A DNA stretch of 64,000 nucleotides, taken from assembly GCA_949482135.1 (NCBI GenBank), contig CASYFC010000004.1:62001-126000 (forward strand), read 5' to 3'. The position numbers were made by a program, and so were the translations under genes. The stretch comes from an uncultured Clostridia bacterium. Lineage in GTDB: Bacteria; Bacillota; Clostridia; TANB77; CAG-508. This document shows positions 37,201-45,219 of this stretch, piece by piece (position 1 is the first letter of the stretch; the number at the start of each line of letters is the position of its first letter). The notes under the pieces are model-generated. The model was not told the DNA's origin. It was given only the letters and a program-made list of their open reading frames with translations, and searched no databases.

Positions 37201-40132
37201 CTTCGTTAGAAATAGCATCTGTATTTCCTTTAAATGCTGTTCTACCTATTAAAATAATATCAGAGCATACATTCTCTGTATTATTTAATGCTAATAATTC
37301 CATTGTTGCAATTCTTGAAGGTGCATCTATTGGAATTTCTTTTGATACTTCTCCTTGTTTTACAGATCTTACTTCACTTAAATTTCCATCATAATTTACT
37401 ATACCATTTATTGCAATTAATCCTGTTGGAGCTTGGTATTTTATAGCTTGTGCATCAAATCCATTTGTTGATTTTAAGATTCCATTTGGAATATTCTTTT
37501 TGATTGCCCATTTTGTTTGTGATTGATATGTTGCTACCCCTTCATTACAATAATAAAGTTTAATTTGATCTTGTTTTGCTGGTGTATATTCATCAACTTG
37601 TATATTTGCATTAATTACAATATTGGTACCATTTGTAATTGTATTTTCACTAAACATTGTTTGTGTACCTGTAAGGTCTATTCTTAATTTTACAATATCA
37701 CTTTCTGTATATGTTTCAAAATCTCCAACTCTCAAGCCACATTCGTTTAATAAGTTGATTGATTCTATGCTTACCTCTTTAACATACTTAGGGAATACAA
37801 TTTCAAAACTTGGATTTACATATAAATCACTTGTTTCTTTATCGTTATTTAATTCTATTTTTAATTCAACATTATCATTTGATCTTAATGTTGATAATGA
37901 ATCTCTGTTTATTGATAATGTAGCTGATGTTTTGCTTTCTTCAAAATCTTTTGCTACAGCTATTGTTTGAAGAGCAATTCTATCTTCTATATTTGAATAT
38001 TTTACTTCTGCTGAAATTCTACTTTCTATTTGTGTAATACTTTTAAATATTGATTTTTCAAAATTACAATTTTTAATTGCTTTTGTTAATTCAAAATTTA
38101 AATTTCCATTCTTTAAAACATTATTTGTATATATATATATTCCATTTACACCATTTAAATCAATTACACAATTTTCTTTTGTGATAACATCTTTGTTTAA
38201 AACATATACTGTTTCATTTGCTGAATTTGTTATTACAATTTCTCCACCTTCTGATAATAATAAGCTAATATCAGAATAATTAAATTCAATTTCTTTATAT
38301 TCAATATCTTGTGCTTCTAATTCAACTCCAGATGCATCTTTGTATACATCTTTTGTACAATCAATTTTTATTTGTTGTAATACATCACTTGTTAAGATGT
38401 TTACATTCACTTGATTTTTAAATATCGTTTCATATATAGGTGTTTCTGAATTATAGTTTGCATATATTTTTGCTTTGTTTATCTTTCCTTCATTTGTACC
38501 AATACTATATGTAACTAATTCTCCAACATCTACTTTTACATCTTGTGCATCTTTTATTTCTTTTATTATAGTGTTGTTTTCTTTTCCACTATATTCTGTA
38601 ACTGTTGCTCTTATATTGTTTGATAGGTTTGAATTTTCACTATCTACATAATCTTCATATCTATATATAACTACATATTCGTCTAATCCTGTACTATAAA
38701 CATTATTAGTATTTTCTATAAAAACATTTATTGTTCCATTTAAATTATCGTATTTCCAGTTTGATTCTTCAAAAGTTACATTTCCATAATCTTCACCCTT
38801 TGTTGCTAATAATTTATTTGCAATAACATCTACTGCAATAGGATTTTTTCCATTAACTTTTGGTGCAACTATTTCAAGTCTTGTAGATTTTACTGGTAAA
38901 TATTTCTCATCTTGAACATCTCTTGCAATTGTTATTTTGTTTTCTACTATTGTTCCTTTTATATCGTCTAATTCAAATGGAGATATTTTTGTATATTCGC
39001 TTTCAAGTGTAATATCCCTTGTATATTCCCATCCAACTGTTACTACTTCTTCTTTAGCTACTGGAACTTCTTCAAGATTTCTATTTATATATGTACCACT
39101 TAATTGTAGTTTGATATTTTTGTATAAATCGGCTACATTAAATTTCTCTTCTTGATTATATTCAAGTTCAATCTCGAATTTTGTATCTCCTATAATATTA
39201 GTTAAATTAATTTCATTTTCTGATGCAAGCTTAATATCTAGAATAGCATTTTTAATTTCTTCTTCTAATCTAATGCTTTCTGATATTTCTTCAATTGTTG
39301 CATCTTCATCTATTAATTTGTCTTCTTCCATTACTTCAGTTTCACCAGTTGGTTGTTCTTGAGAAGGTACTTCTGTTTCTTCTTTTTTATCTTCAGCTGG
39401 AGCCTTTGGCTCTTCTGCTAAAGGATTTGTTATTTCTCCTTCTTGTAATGCATCTAATAATGGATTATTTTCCTCTGATGAAGTATTTTCTTTTGCATCA
39501 TTTGCAACTCCTGTTAAAGGATTTAGAACTCCATTATTTATTTCTTCTCCAACTAATGAATCTAATAATGAATCTTGTGCAGTATTTGTACTTTCAGATA
39601 CTGTATTTGTTTCTGTTGTATCTGCAACTGTATTTTCCTCTACTTTATTTGTAGATTCATCATTTACAGGTTTTTCTGGTACTTCATTATCATCAGGAAC
39701 AAGTACATCTAAAAGTCCATTATTTTCTGTTTCTTTTTCATCACTAACAAGTGCATCATTTAAAGTTGTTTGTGATTCCTTTAAAAGATTTTCTGTAACA
39801 CTAGTAAATTTGAAGTTAATATTGTCATCATCACTTGATATTGCCCTTAATGTAGCATTTTTTAAGTATCCTTCTACTTGTGGTAAAACTTCAACAACTA
39901 ATTTTACTTTTCCATTTACATTTTCAATAATTTCATCAATTTTCTTTCCATTTTCATCAACAAAATAACTGTTAAATTTAATTTCGTCTTTTTGGAAAAA
40001 GCCCTTGCTGATAACTTCAAATTCGTCACTTGTAGCTATTGTAGCTATTGTGTATCCAAAATTTGAAAACAAAAGCATAAAAACGATTAACATTACTAAA
40101 AATTTGCTTTTTTTAGTTCTCAATGTTTCCAT
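34205..40132 (-). CDS. Giant surface protein A1: DUF11-like repeats, poly-Asn linker, SdrD-B-like domain, C-terminal anchor
   Basis: A 1975-residue exported protein with a signal peptide or anchor at about residues 9-31. Residues about 110-270 are acidic and carry short repeated motifs (LLDVLV, LLDSLV, LLDALQ). A long central part is clearly paralogous to the 1763-residue B1: compare APTGLIAINGIVNYDG here with APTGLVAVNSIFNYDN there, and TAFKGNTDAISNEDLGTT with IPFKGVKDIATQDDLGTT. An Asn homopolymer-rich linker (about residues 1560-1615) precedes an SdrD-B-like domain (MSWLDLNKNGSREDDEKG) and a DUF11-like unit. One membrane segment and an unusually long Lys-rich tail of about 35 residues end the protein. 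The ATG follows AAAGGGGTAG. The stop lies 13 bases before the A2 start, so they form one operon. Confidence 0.85.
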   Translation of the reverse strand: METLRTKKSKFLVMLIVFMLLFSNFGYTIATIATSDEFEVISKGFFQKDEIKFNSYFVDENGKKIDEIIENVNGKVKLVVEVLPQVEGYLKNATLRAISSDDDNINFKFTSVTENLLKESQTTLNDALVSDEKETENNGLLDVLVPDDNEVPEKPVNDESTNKVEENTVADTTETNTVSESTNTAQDSLLDSLVGEEINNGVLNPLTGVANDAKENTSSEENNPLLDALQEGEITNPLAEEPKAPAEDKKEETEVPSQEQPTGETEVMEEDKLIDEDATIEEISESIRLEEEIKNAILDIKLASENEINLTNIIGDTKFEIELEYNQEEKFNVADLYKNIKLQLSGTYINRNLEEVPVAKEEVVTVGWEYTRDITLESEYTKISPFELDDIKGTIVENKITIARDVQDEKYLPVKSTRLEIVAPKVNGKNPIAVDVIANKLLATKGEDYGNVTFEESNWKYDNLNGTINVFIENTNNVYSTGLDEYVVIYRYEDYVDSENSNLSNNIRATVTEYSGKENNTIIKEIKDAQDVKVDVGELVTYSIGTNEGKINKAKIYANYNSETPIYETIFKNQVNVNILTSDVLQQIKIDCTKDVYKDASGVELEAQDIEYKEIEFNYSDISLLLSEGGEIVITNSANETVYVLNKDVITKENCVIDLNGVNGIYIYTNNVLKNGNLNFELTKAIKNCNFEKSIFKSITQIESRISAEVKYSNIEDRIALQTIAVAKDFEESKTSATLSINRDSLSTLRSNDNVELKIELNNDKETSDLYVNPSFEIVFPKYVKEVSIESINLLNECGLRVGDFETYTESDIVKLRIDLTGTQTMFSENTITNGTNIVINANIQVDEYTPAKQDQIKLYYCNEGVATYQSQTKWAIKKNIPNGILKSTNGFDAQAIKYQAPTGLIAINGIVNYDGNLSEVRSVKQGEVSKEIPIDAPSRIATMELLALNNTENVCSDIILIGRTAFKGNTDAISNEDLGTTTDTKVIDKIKEGVQNGNTAKIYYSSNPTANKNLEDKSNGWTEEITDLSSIKSYMIVVEGDIEAGSVLRYSYDFEIPESLPYEAKITGSFGAYYNNIKEETIVYETSNADKVSLETGKGPKLEATMSVDIGDGTQVLSNRPMKYTIKVANPGSVVANDIVVNCKTPVYTNLTKKEASKYGDYGYTIEGNKDLQLPVGTLNPGESKEVSYTVRTGMKPTLEEYAEKDENGYYIITGYEYEEVPNEDNENNQDNNGENGELNNDNTITVAKPIKEYITEMPSLYVTNKATITTSLNATPVETNEVKNELVNGNFATEIRLDFDRSLRSGMATNFELVLRNTAKKDLENVVAVFNVGDIYSFKSGTINEQEGNIEFKEDEGKIYFYIGNVKKDDVVYLATCVITKTIQEFSKTVDCYFDILADGLQTEKSTVVPQTVDKSTLEATDMTVNLADKINETEKVTISTQIKNIANIECSDGILEITVPDNILISSIVSNGVKLSSSTEDNKTMINLPLINGGESITVDTVLLAKNMPGTEDREVTVTRTVRNKDQEAITINPIKFTVLNNIKTDEEKEEQRIEDLKEEDKKIQEENKNNNNNNNNNNNNNSNNSNNSNNNNNNQSNNNANSNNNNSGNKAEENANNAKPNNNTQTPSTETPKPTYTIEGMSWLDLNKNGSREDDEKGVNGVKVYLLTTNNNMLKSTVTNKDGKYKFEGIETGKYLVAVSYDNNKYTATTYKKANIPEDRNSSIIENVNEEITAVTNEIIVDNGNISNINIGLQNKDIFDLVVNKYISKITVETKGNTEVYEYDNLEVAKVEIHSKKINGAKVNLEYTVAIENIGNIEGYAEQLVDYIDKDIEFDQSKNENWFKGNDGYIYAKDLNQTLLKSGEKKEFKLNLSKTMNPDNVGVYSNKIALLKSYNQYDEKEQSNNNTSVQNTFILISTGYTVQIIGFISVMTIIVLALYLNRQKIKSIDFSKFITYKNKNKKKIKIKKNYK
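35305..35425. repeat. AAT/ATT trinucleotide repeat encoding poly-Asn
   Basis: On the plus strand the tract is mainly (ATT)n with scattered ACT, ATA and other interruptions; on the coding strand this is AAT/AAC runs giving long Asn stretches with a few Ser. Because the unit is three bases, slippage would change linker length without breaking the frame. Confidence 0.8.
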
Positions 40133-40463
40133 AAACTACCCCTTTTCTTTAGATTAAACATAATATGTGTAATTTTTCTATATTACTATAATATATTACT
40201 CTGAAACCTATTTTTTGTAAATGCCACTATTTGGTAGGTTTCAAGGATTCTCTCTGTAACCTTTTACGGAAATATATTCTTAAAATCTACTCCTTCTATA
40301 TATTAAGTTTTAATTACATTTTTGTGCATTACATTTTGTATTGCATCATTTTCGATATTCTTTATAAATCCGTAAGGTTTTTGCAACTTTTGGATTTTGG
40401 AGCATATTATAGTATATAAATATAACAAAACACATTTATGTGTAGGTATAGGAGGTATTTCTC
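40133..40463. promoter_or_regulatory. Divergent control region of operon A and a small plus-strand gene
   Basis: About 330 bases without a gene. For operon A, TTTACA followed 17 bases later by TAATAT is a plausible minus-strand promoter near 40185-40225. The inverted repeat TGAAACCTA (40202-40210)/TAGGTTTCA (40235-40243) overlaps it. The motif TTCCGTAAAAG lies at about 40261-40271, about 39 bases upstream of that -35 box. On the plus strand TTGCAA (40381-40386), an 18-base spacer and TATTAT could drive the small gene at 40464, with a related CCGTAAGG just before it. Confidence 0.5.
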
Positions 40464-40592
40464 TTGGATAATATGGATATTAATAAAATTTTAGCTGCTA
40501 TCTCTAAAATGGATAAAGTTGAATTAGAAAAAAATTTACAAAAAGCTCAACAGATATTGGAAAAATCCAACTTAAAAAATGATAACAAATAG
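40464..40592 (+). CDS. Small conserved-looking protein, 42 aa
   Basis: A short frame with a TTG start and an excellent ribosome binding site (AGGAGGT, 7 bases before). An in-frame ATG three codons later is the alternative start. The peptide is one amphipathic helix-rich stretch (INKILAAISKMDKVELEKNL, then QKAQQILEKS). It is followed 16 bases later by the next small gene, so the pair is probably co-transcribed. Similar two-gene pairs of small helical proteins occur in clostridia as far as I recall, but I know no function. Confidence 0.65.
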   Translation: MDNMDINKILAAISKMDKVELEKNLQKAQQILEKSNLKNDNK

Positions 40593-40608
40593 AAAGGGTA
40601 GATATACT

Positions 40609-41010
40609 ATGAATGAAGACTTTTCAGAGGTTTTCTCTAAGTTTCAAAATATACTTAAAGAAAAAGATATTGATTTAAATAATTTCACATCAAATAACAC
40701 TAACTCTAATAATAACAATGATTTTAAAGAAGATTCTTCTGGAGACTTTTCTTTGGACATAGAAACTATTTTAAAAATTAAAGATATTATATCTAAAATT
40801 AATCAAAATCGTGATTGCCCTAGGAATAAACTGCTTCACTCTTTAAAACCTTTCTTGGAAGAAAATAAACAAGATAAGTTAGAACAATATATAAAAATTG
40901 CTAACTTATTAAGTATTTTGGAAAGTCAAAATATCAATATCGGCTTTTTAAATAAAGAAAAAGGCTATGATTATATTCTAATCATAACCTTATTTCTTCT
41001 TATTTTTTAA
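40609..41010 (+). CDS. Small hypothetical protein, 133 aa, last codons in a terminator
   Basis: The start is the ATG at 40609 after GAAAGGG, rather than an ATG 10 codons upstream that overlaps the preceding gene. The N-terminal half is Asn/Ser-rich. The core has the pattern RNKLLHSLKPFLEENKQDKL followed by EQYIKIANLL, which resembles small conserved clostridial proteins of unknown role. The final residues (about GYDYILIITLFLLIF) are encoded by a hairpin and T-run that look like a transcription terminator, so the native C-terminus is odd and transcripts may end before the stop. The 3' end overlaps the repaired minC frame by a few bases on the other strand. Confidence 0.65.
   Translation: MNEDFSEVFSKFQNILKEKDIDLNNFTSNNTNSNNNNDFKEDSSGDFSLDIETILKIKDIISKINQNRDCPRNKLLHSLKPFLEENKQDKLEQYIKIANLLSILESQNINIGFLNKEKGYDYILIITLFLLIF
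40961..40991. terminator. Bidirectional terminator at the minC / small-gene junction
   Basis: AAGGCTATGATTA (40961-40973) pairs with TAATCATAACCTT (40979-40991), with one mismatch. On the minus strand it is followed by TTTTTC and fits minC; on the plus strand by TTATTTCTTCTTATTTTTT. It lies inside the 3' end of the small plus-strand gene. Confidence 0.7.
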
Positions 41011-41616
41011 ACTATTATAATTTCTCCTGCTTCTATTTTACATACTGGACATCTTTCAACTTTTTCGCTAACTTCTCTTACTAAATTAGCTATTCTTATT
41101 TGAGTAATATCTACTGAATTAGCTGATATAATAGCCATTTTGTTTCCGGTTGGCTCCAGCATGAGCTAACCCTCTCAAAGCACCTAAAATCATAATATTT
41201 CCACCAGCTATAACTTCTGCACCAGCATTTACATCTCCACAAATAACAAGACTTCCAGGATATTCTTCTTTTTGTCCAGATCTTAAAGAATGTTGTACAA
41301 ATTTAGTTTCAGATATATCTGTTTCAGCTTCAAAGGTTCTTTTTATTGCATGAAGTCCTAATAAATCTGAAACATCATCAAATTTAATTTCTACATCAAT
41401 TTGATTATTTATTAATCTTTTTACTTTTTCTATTTCTAAGTCTGTAAAAAGTCTTCCAGTTACTCTTATTGGTATTGTAGAAGTTTGATAGAATTCTTTA
41501 AGCTTTGGAAGCTTACCTTCAAGCTCTTCTATTATCTCATGAATCTCTGCAATTACATTTACATTTATTATAATTTCATTTGTAGTTTGGCTGATTTTTA
41601 TACTATTTTTTAGCAT
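41007..41616 (-). pseudogene. minC: Septum site-determining protein MinC, interrupted by a one-base frameshift
   Basis: MinC inhibits FtsZ assembly away from midcell. The N-terminal domain and the start of the C-terminal beta-helix are intact up to GGNIMILGALRGLAHAGAN, about 155 residues. There the reading frame moves: one extra base in GCCAACCGGAAAC (about 41146-41150) sends it to a stop at 41119. Removing one base restores GNKMAIISANSVDITQIRIA, then NLVREVSEKVERC and PVCKIEAGEIIIV, ending at 41007. That would give about 202 aa, the usual MinC length. This may be a sequencing or assembly error or a real mutation. GGGGGAAAC precedes the ATG. It follows mrdA by 12 bases; minD, normally next, is absent. 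Confidence 0.85.
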
Positions 41617-41628
41617 GTTTCCCCCTAT

Positions 41629-43782
41629 TTACCTAAAAGATTCCATTTCTGTTGTAACTGACATAACTTCTGTTATTTCTTCCATATTCATTCCAAAATA
41701 TTCATTCATTATATCTCTTACAATTTCTGATGTATACGAACCATGTCCTCCTTTTTCAACCATAACAACTATTGCAATTTCTGGGTCATCATATGGAGCA
41801 AATCCAGCAAACCAAGCTATAACTTTATTCTCGTCTTTATTTCCTGTTGTAAGCTCAGCTGAACCTGTTTTACCTCCCATTTCTATTGCAAAATCTTTAA
41901 GTATTGAATAAGCAGTTCCTCCTTCATCTTCAGCAACTCTTCTCATACCTTCGTGAACAGCATTTATTGTCTCTTCACTAATATTTCTATCTTCTGTAAC
42001 TACAATTTCTCTATTTAACTTTTTACTTACATATTCATCTAATTCATTTTGTGATACTTGTGAACCATTTGAATTAATTACATTTTTCACTATTGATAAA
42101 TTAATTGGATGTCCACCATTTGCTATCATAGTAATATATCTTGCCATTTGTATTGGTGTAAAATCATTTAACCCTTGACCAATTGATGCGGAAGCTGTAT
42201 CTGCTTTTGACCAAGGTCTATTTTGCTTTTCTTGAAGATTATCTCTTGTAGCTAGAACACCATTATATTCGCTAAGCTCAATTCCTGTTTTTCTTCCAAG
42301 TCCAAAATAATTTGCCCAATCTGCTAAAGTGTCTATCCCCATTCTAGTTGATACTTCATAAAAGAAATAGTTACATGATTTCATTATAGCTCCAACTACA
42401 TTAAGTGGTCCATGACCTCTTCCATAATCATTATAATACCAACATTTTGGATTAGGATATTCTGGATCGTTATCTACTACAATAAAAGGTCCATTATCAT
42501 TTATTCTTTCCGTTGTAGAAACAACTTGAGATTCTAATGCAGCTACTGCTGTAACCATTTTGAATATTGACCCTGGTGGATATGTTCCTTGTGTTGCTCT
42601 ACTGTATAATGGCTTTAATGCAGCTGGGTCTAAGTATTCATTCATTTTATCTTGTGATATACCATTATAAAATAGTGCTGGTTCGTAATCTGGGTAACTT
42701 GCCATTGCAAGTATTTCTCCTGATTTAATATTTACAACTACTGCTGCTCCACCTTCTGCTGGAAACTGTTGAGAAAAGCCTCCATCACGAATTTTCTGTA
42801 TATTATTTCTTAAGGCATCTTCTGTTATCCTTTGAAGGTTTGCATCTATTGTTAAAACAATATCTGAACCACCAATTGCTTCTTGTGATGTATATTCACC
42901 AGTTACTGTTCCGTCAACAGACATATCTATTTGTTTTTTTCCATCTACTCCTCTTAAGTATTTTTCAAATATTTTCTCTATACCATATTTACCAACTTTA
43001 TCATCAACATCATATTCAAAGTTGTCTCCTTCTTCTTTAAGAGATTTTTTATCTTCTTCTGAATATCTTCCCATATATCCAATAATATGTGATGCTAAAT
43101 TTCCTGTATGATATACTCTTGTTGGTTCTACTATAATGTTTACACCTGTTAAGTTTTGTGAGTTTTCTTGAAGTTGTACAGCACTTTCTCTTGAAATATC
43201 TCCTGAAATTTCAATTGATCTTGTTGTAGAATAACCAATCGTTGTAATCGCATATCTTATAGCTAGTATTTGCCTTATTTCTTTTACATTGTCATTGTTT
43301 ATTTTATATTTGTCTCTAAATAAATAAAATGCTTCTTCAGCTGATGCTGCATCAGGAATTTTGTATTTTTCTTTCCACTTTATTAATTCATCTTCTGTTT
43401 CAAAGTGAAACTCAAATGGCTCTATTGATATTGGAAAGTTATCTATATATGAATTTCCATTAGCTTCTAAAATATTTGTCATAAGTAAAATTGAATCATT
43501 TAATTGACTATCATCTGTTTTAGATTTATACATTTCAAGTGAAAATTTCATTTCTGTACTAACCAGAACATTTCCACTCCTGTCCATTATACTTCCTCTA
43601 GCGGCTTCTATTTTGGCTTCACGAGTTAGTTTTGTGTTAGAATCTTCTCTATAATCTGAACCATTTACTATCTGCAAATTAAATAATTGCATTAGTAAAA
43701 TTATTCCTACTAAATACACTATTGTTGATAATATATTATATCTAAAATTAGATTTCTCTAATTCACTTTTCAGCAAACTCAC
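41629..43782 (-). CDS. mrdA: Penicillin-binding protein 2 (elongasome transpeptidase)
   Basis: Class B PBP that cross-links peptidoglycan during cell elongation, working with RodA, MreC and MreD at the membrane. One N-terminal membrane segment lies at about residues 17-35. A dimerisation region follows, and the transpeptidase domain from about residue 320 has PPGSIFKM (active-site Ser-x-x-Lys), KSCNYF (Ser-x-Asn) and GGKTGSAEL (Lys-Thr-Gly). Length of 717 aa is normal for clostridial PBP2. The first codons are GTG AGT TTG CTG AAA, which overlap the best ribosome binding site (GAGGTGA), so the exact start is unsure and could be the TTG at codon 3. The gene is 25 bases after mreD. Confidence 0.93.
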   Translation of the reverse strand: MSLLKSELEKSNFRYNILSTIVYLVGIILLMQLFNLQIVNGSDYREDSNTKLTREAKIEAARGSIMDRSGNVLVSTEMKFSLEMYKSKTDDSQLNDSILLMTNILEANGNSYIDNFPISIEPFEFHFETEDELIKWKEKYKIPDAASAEEAFYLFRDKYKINNDNVKEIRQILAIRYAITTIGYSTTRSIEISGDISRESAVQLQENSQNLTGVNIIVEPTRVYHTGNLASHIIGYMGRYSEEDKKSLKEEGDNFEYDVDDKVGKYGIEKIFEKYLRGVDGKKQIDMSVDGTVTGEYTSQEAIGGSDIVLTIDANLQRITEDALRNNIQKIRDGGFSQQFPAEGGAAVVVNIKSGEILAMASYPDYEPALFYNGISQDKMNEYLDPAALKPLYSRATQGTYPPGSIFKMVTAVAALESQVVSTTERINDNGPFIVVDNDPEYPNPKCWYYNDYGRGHGPLNVVGAIMKSCNYFFYEVSTRMGIDTLADWANYFGLGRKTGIELSEYNGVLATRDNLQEKQNRPWSKADTASASIGQGLNDFTPIQMARYITMIANGGHPINLSIVKNVINSNGSQVSQNELDEYVSKKLNREIVVTEDRNISEETINAVHEGMRRVAEDEGGTAYSILKDFAIEMGGKTGSAELTTGNKDENKVIAWFAGFAPYDDPEIAIVVMVEKGGHGSYTSEIVRDIMNEYFGMNMEEITEVMSVTTEMESFR

Positions 43783-43807
43783 CTCGTTTCTTTGGATTTT
43801 TCTATTT

Positions 43808-44341
43808 TTAAAAATATCGTGTCATTATGTTATTGTGTTTAAAGTTTCTGTCTATTACATATCCTAATTTTTGAATTAAAGGATATAAAATTATTGTTAA
43901 TAAAACATTGTAAAGTATTTCTACTACTAATATCTTTGTAAAATATAGTAACTCTCTATTAAATTCTAATATTATTGAATTTAAAAAATATGATCCAAGT
44001 TCATATATAATTGTTGAGCCTATTACCATGAAAATAATTGTTAGTCTACTCTCTTTTGAAAAGTTTTTATCAAAATAAGATCCTAAATATCCAATCACAC
44101 AAAGCATTACAGCAGACACTCCTATTGTTTTTTCAAATATTAAGTCTAAAATTAATCCACATATAACGCCAAATGTGATTCCCCAAAATTGTGTTCCATA
44201 TAATCCAATAAATAGTATATATATAACAAACAAATTTGGTTTAATTCCTGCTATAGTAAAAGAAGAAAAAATATTTACTTCAAGAAAATATATTATAAAA
44301 AAAGTTATTATTAAACTAAGTATTATTACAATTTTTCTCAT
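43808..44341 (-). CDS. mreD: Rod shape-determining protein MreD
   Basis: A small integral membrane protein of 177 aa with about five hydrophobic segments covering most of its length and a short basic C-terminus. It partners MreC and PBP2 in the elongation complex. Sequence conservation of MreD is low, so the call rests on size, hydrophobicity, the segment FSSFTIAGIKPNLFVIYILF typical of the family, and position between mreC and mrdA. CGGAG lies 8 bases before the ATG. Confidence 0.88.
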   Translation of the reverse strand: MRKIVIILSLIITFFIIYFLEVNIFSSFTIAGIKPNLFVIYILFIGLYGTQFWGITFGVICGLILDLIFEKTIGVSAVMLCVIGYLGSYFDKNFSKESRLTIIFMVIGSTIIYELGSYFLNSIILEFNRELLYFTKILVVEILYNVLLTIILYPLIQKLGYVIDRNFKHNNIMTRYF

Positions 44342-44385
44342 TTTTACTCCGCTACACTTTATTTAGGTTTTAGAACTCCTATAAA

Positions 44386-45201
44386 CTATTCTTTAATTAC
44401 AAGAACTGTATCTATTTTTGAAAAATCAACAGCTGGCTCAACTATTGCATATCTATCTGTGATATTACTTGTTGTGATTATTTCTTTTATTGTTCCTATA
44501 ATTATTCCTTTTTGATATATGCCTCCAATTCCTGATGTATAAACATTATCTCCTTGTATTAGTTCTGCTCCTGTTGGAACATATGAAGCTCTTAATATTT
44601 GATCATTTTCAAGTGTTCCCTTGCAAATTATACTTTCTGCAGTTGTACTTATTGTACAACTTACTGTAGATGCAGAATCTATTATAACTTGTACTTTACA
44701 AGTTTTGTCTGCTACTGAAATAACATGTCCTACTAAACCTTTATCTGCAATAACTGTCATATTTTCTGTAATTCCATCATTTGCACCTACATTTAAAACT
44801 AATGTACTACTAAAATTACTAACATCTCTGTTAATTACATAAGCAGGTATTGTTTCATAAGCTGAATATTTTTCAAATAAATTCATATAATCTTTTAATG
44901 TATTATTTTCTGCTCTAACCATTTCAAGATCTCTAAGTTCTGTTTCAAGCTGACTATTTTTTTCTCTTAATTCTTCATTTTCTGCAATTATATTATCCAT
45001 ATTTGAGAAATAAGCACTGTTTCCTTGTATCTTATTTTTTATATCCATTGCAATTCTTTGTATTGGATTAACAATTGAACTTGCAACACTTTCCAAATAA
45101 GATAATTTATTTGTTTCAACATTTGAAAGAAATATTAGTAATATTAATATAATGGCAGTAATAACTCCACCTAATATTTCTGTTTGCTTATTTCTATTCA
45201 T
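44386..45201 (-). CDS. mreC: Rod shape-determining protein MreC
   Basis: A 271-residue bitopic membrane protein: N-terminal membrane segment at about residues 9-27, a coiled-coil (about 65-105, with ENEELREKNSQLETELRDLE) and the two beta-barrel extracytoplasmic domain. Typical MreC text includes DGITENMTVIADKGLVGHVI and NVYTSGIGGIYQKGIIIGTI. It scaffolds the cell-wall elongation machinery. The gene is 18 bases downstream of radC and 44 upstream of mreD. The usual first member of the set, mreB, is missing between radC and mreC. Confidence 0.93.
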   Translation of the reverse strand: MNRNKQTEILGGVITAIILILLIFLSNVETNKLSYLESVASSIVNPIQRIAMDIKNKIQGNSAYFSNMDNIIAENEELREKNSQLETELRDLEMVRAENNTLKDYMNLFEKYSAYETIPAYVINRDVSNFSSTLVLNVGANDGITENMTVIADKGLVGHVISVADKTCKVQVIIDSASTVSCTISTTAESIICKGTLENDQILRASYVPTGAELIQGDNVYTSGIGGIYQKGIIIGTIKEIITTSNITDRYAIVEPAVDFSKIDTVLVIKE

Positions 45202-45219
45202 TAATATCTTCCTCTCTAT

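Noticed and set aside
41119..41165. Programmed ribosomal frameshift in minC
   Set aside because: No slippery heptamer, downstream stem-loop or internal Shine-Dalgarno is evident at the shift, and MinC is not known to use frameshifting; an indel is simpler.
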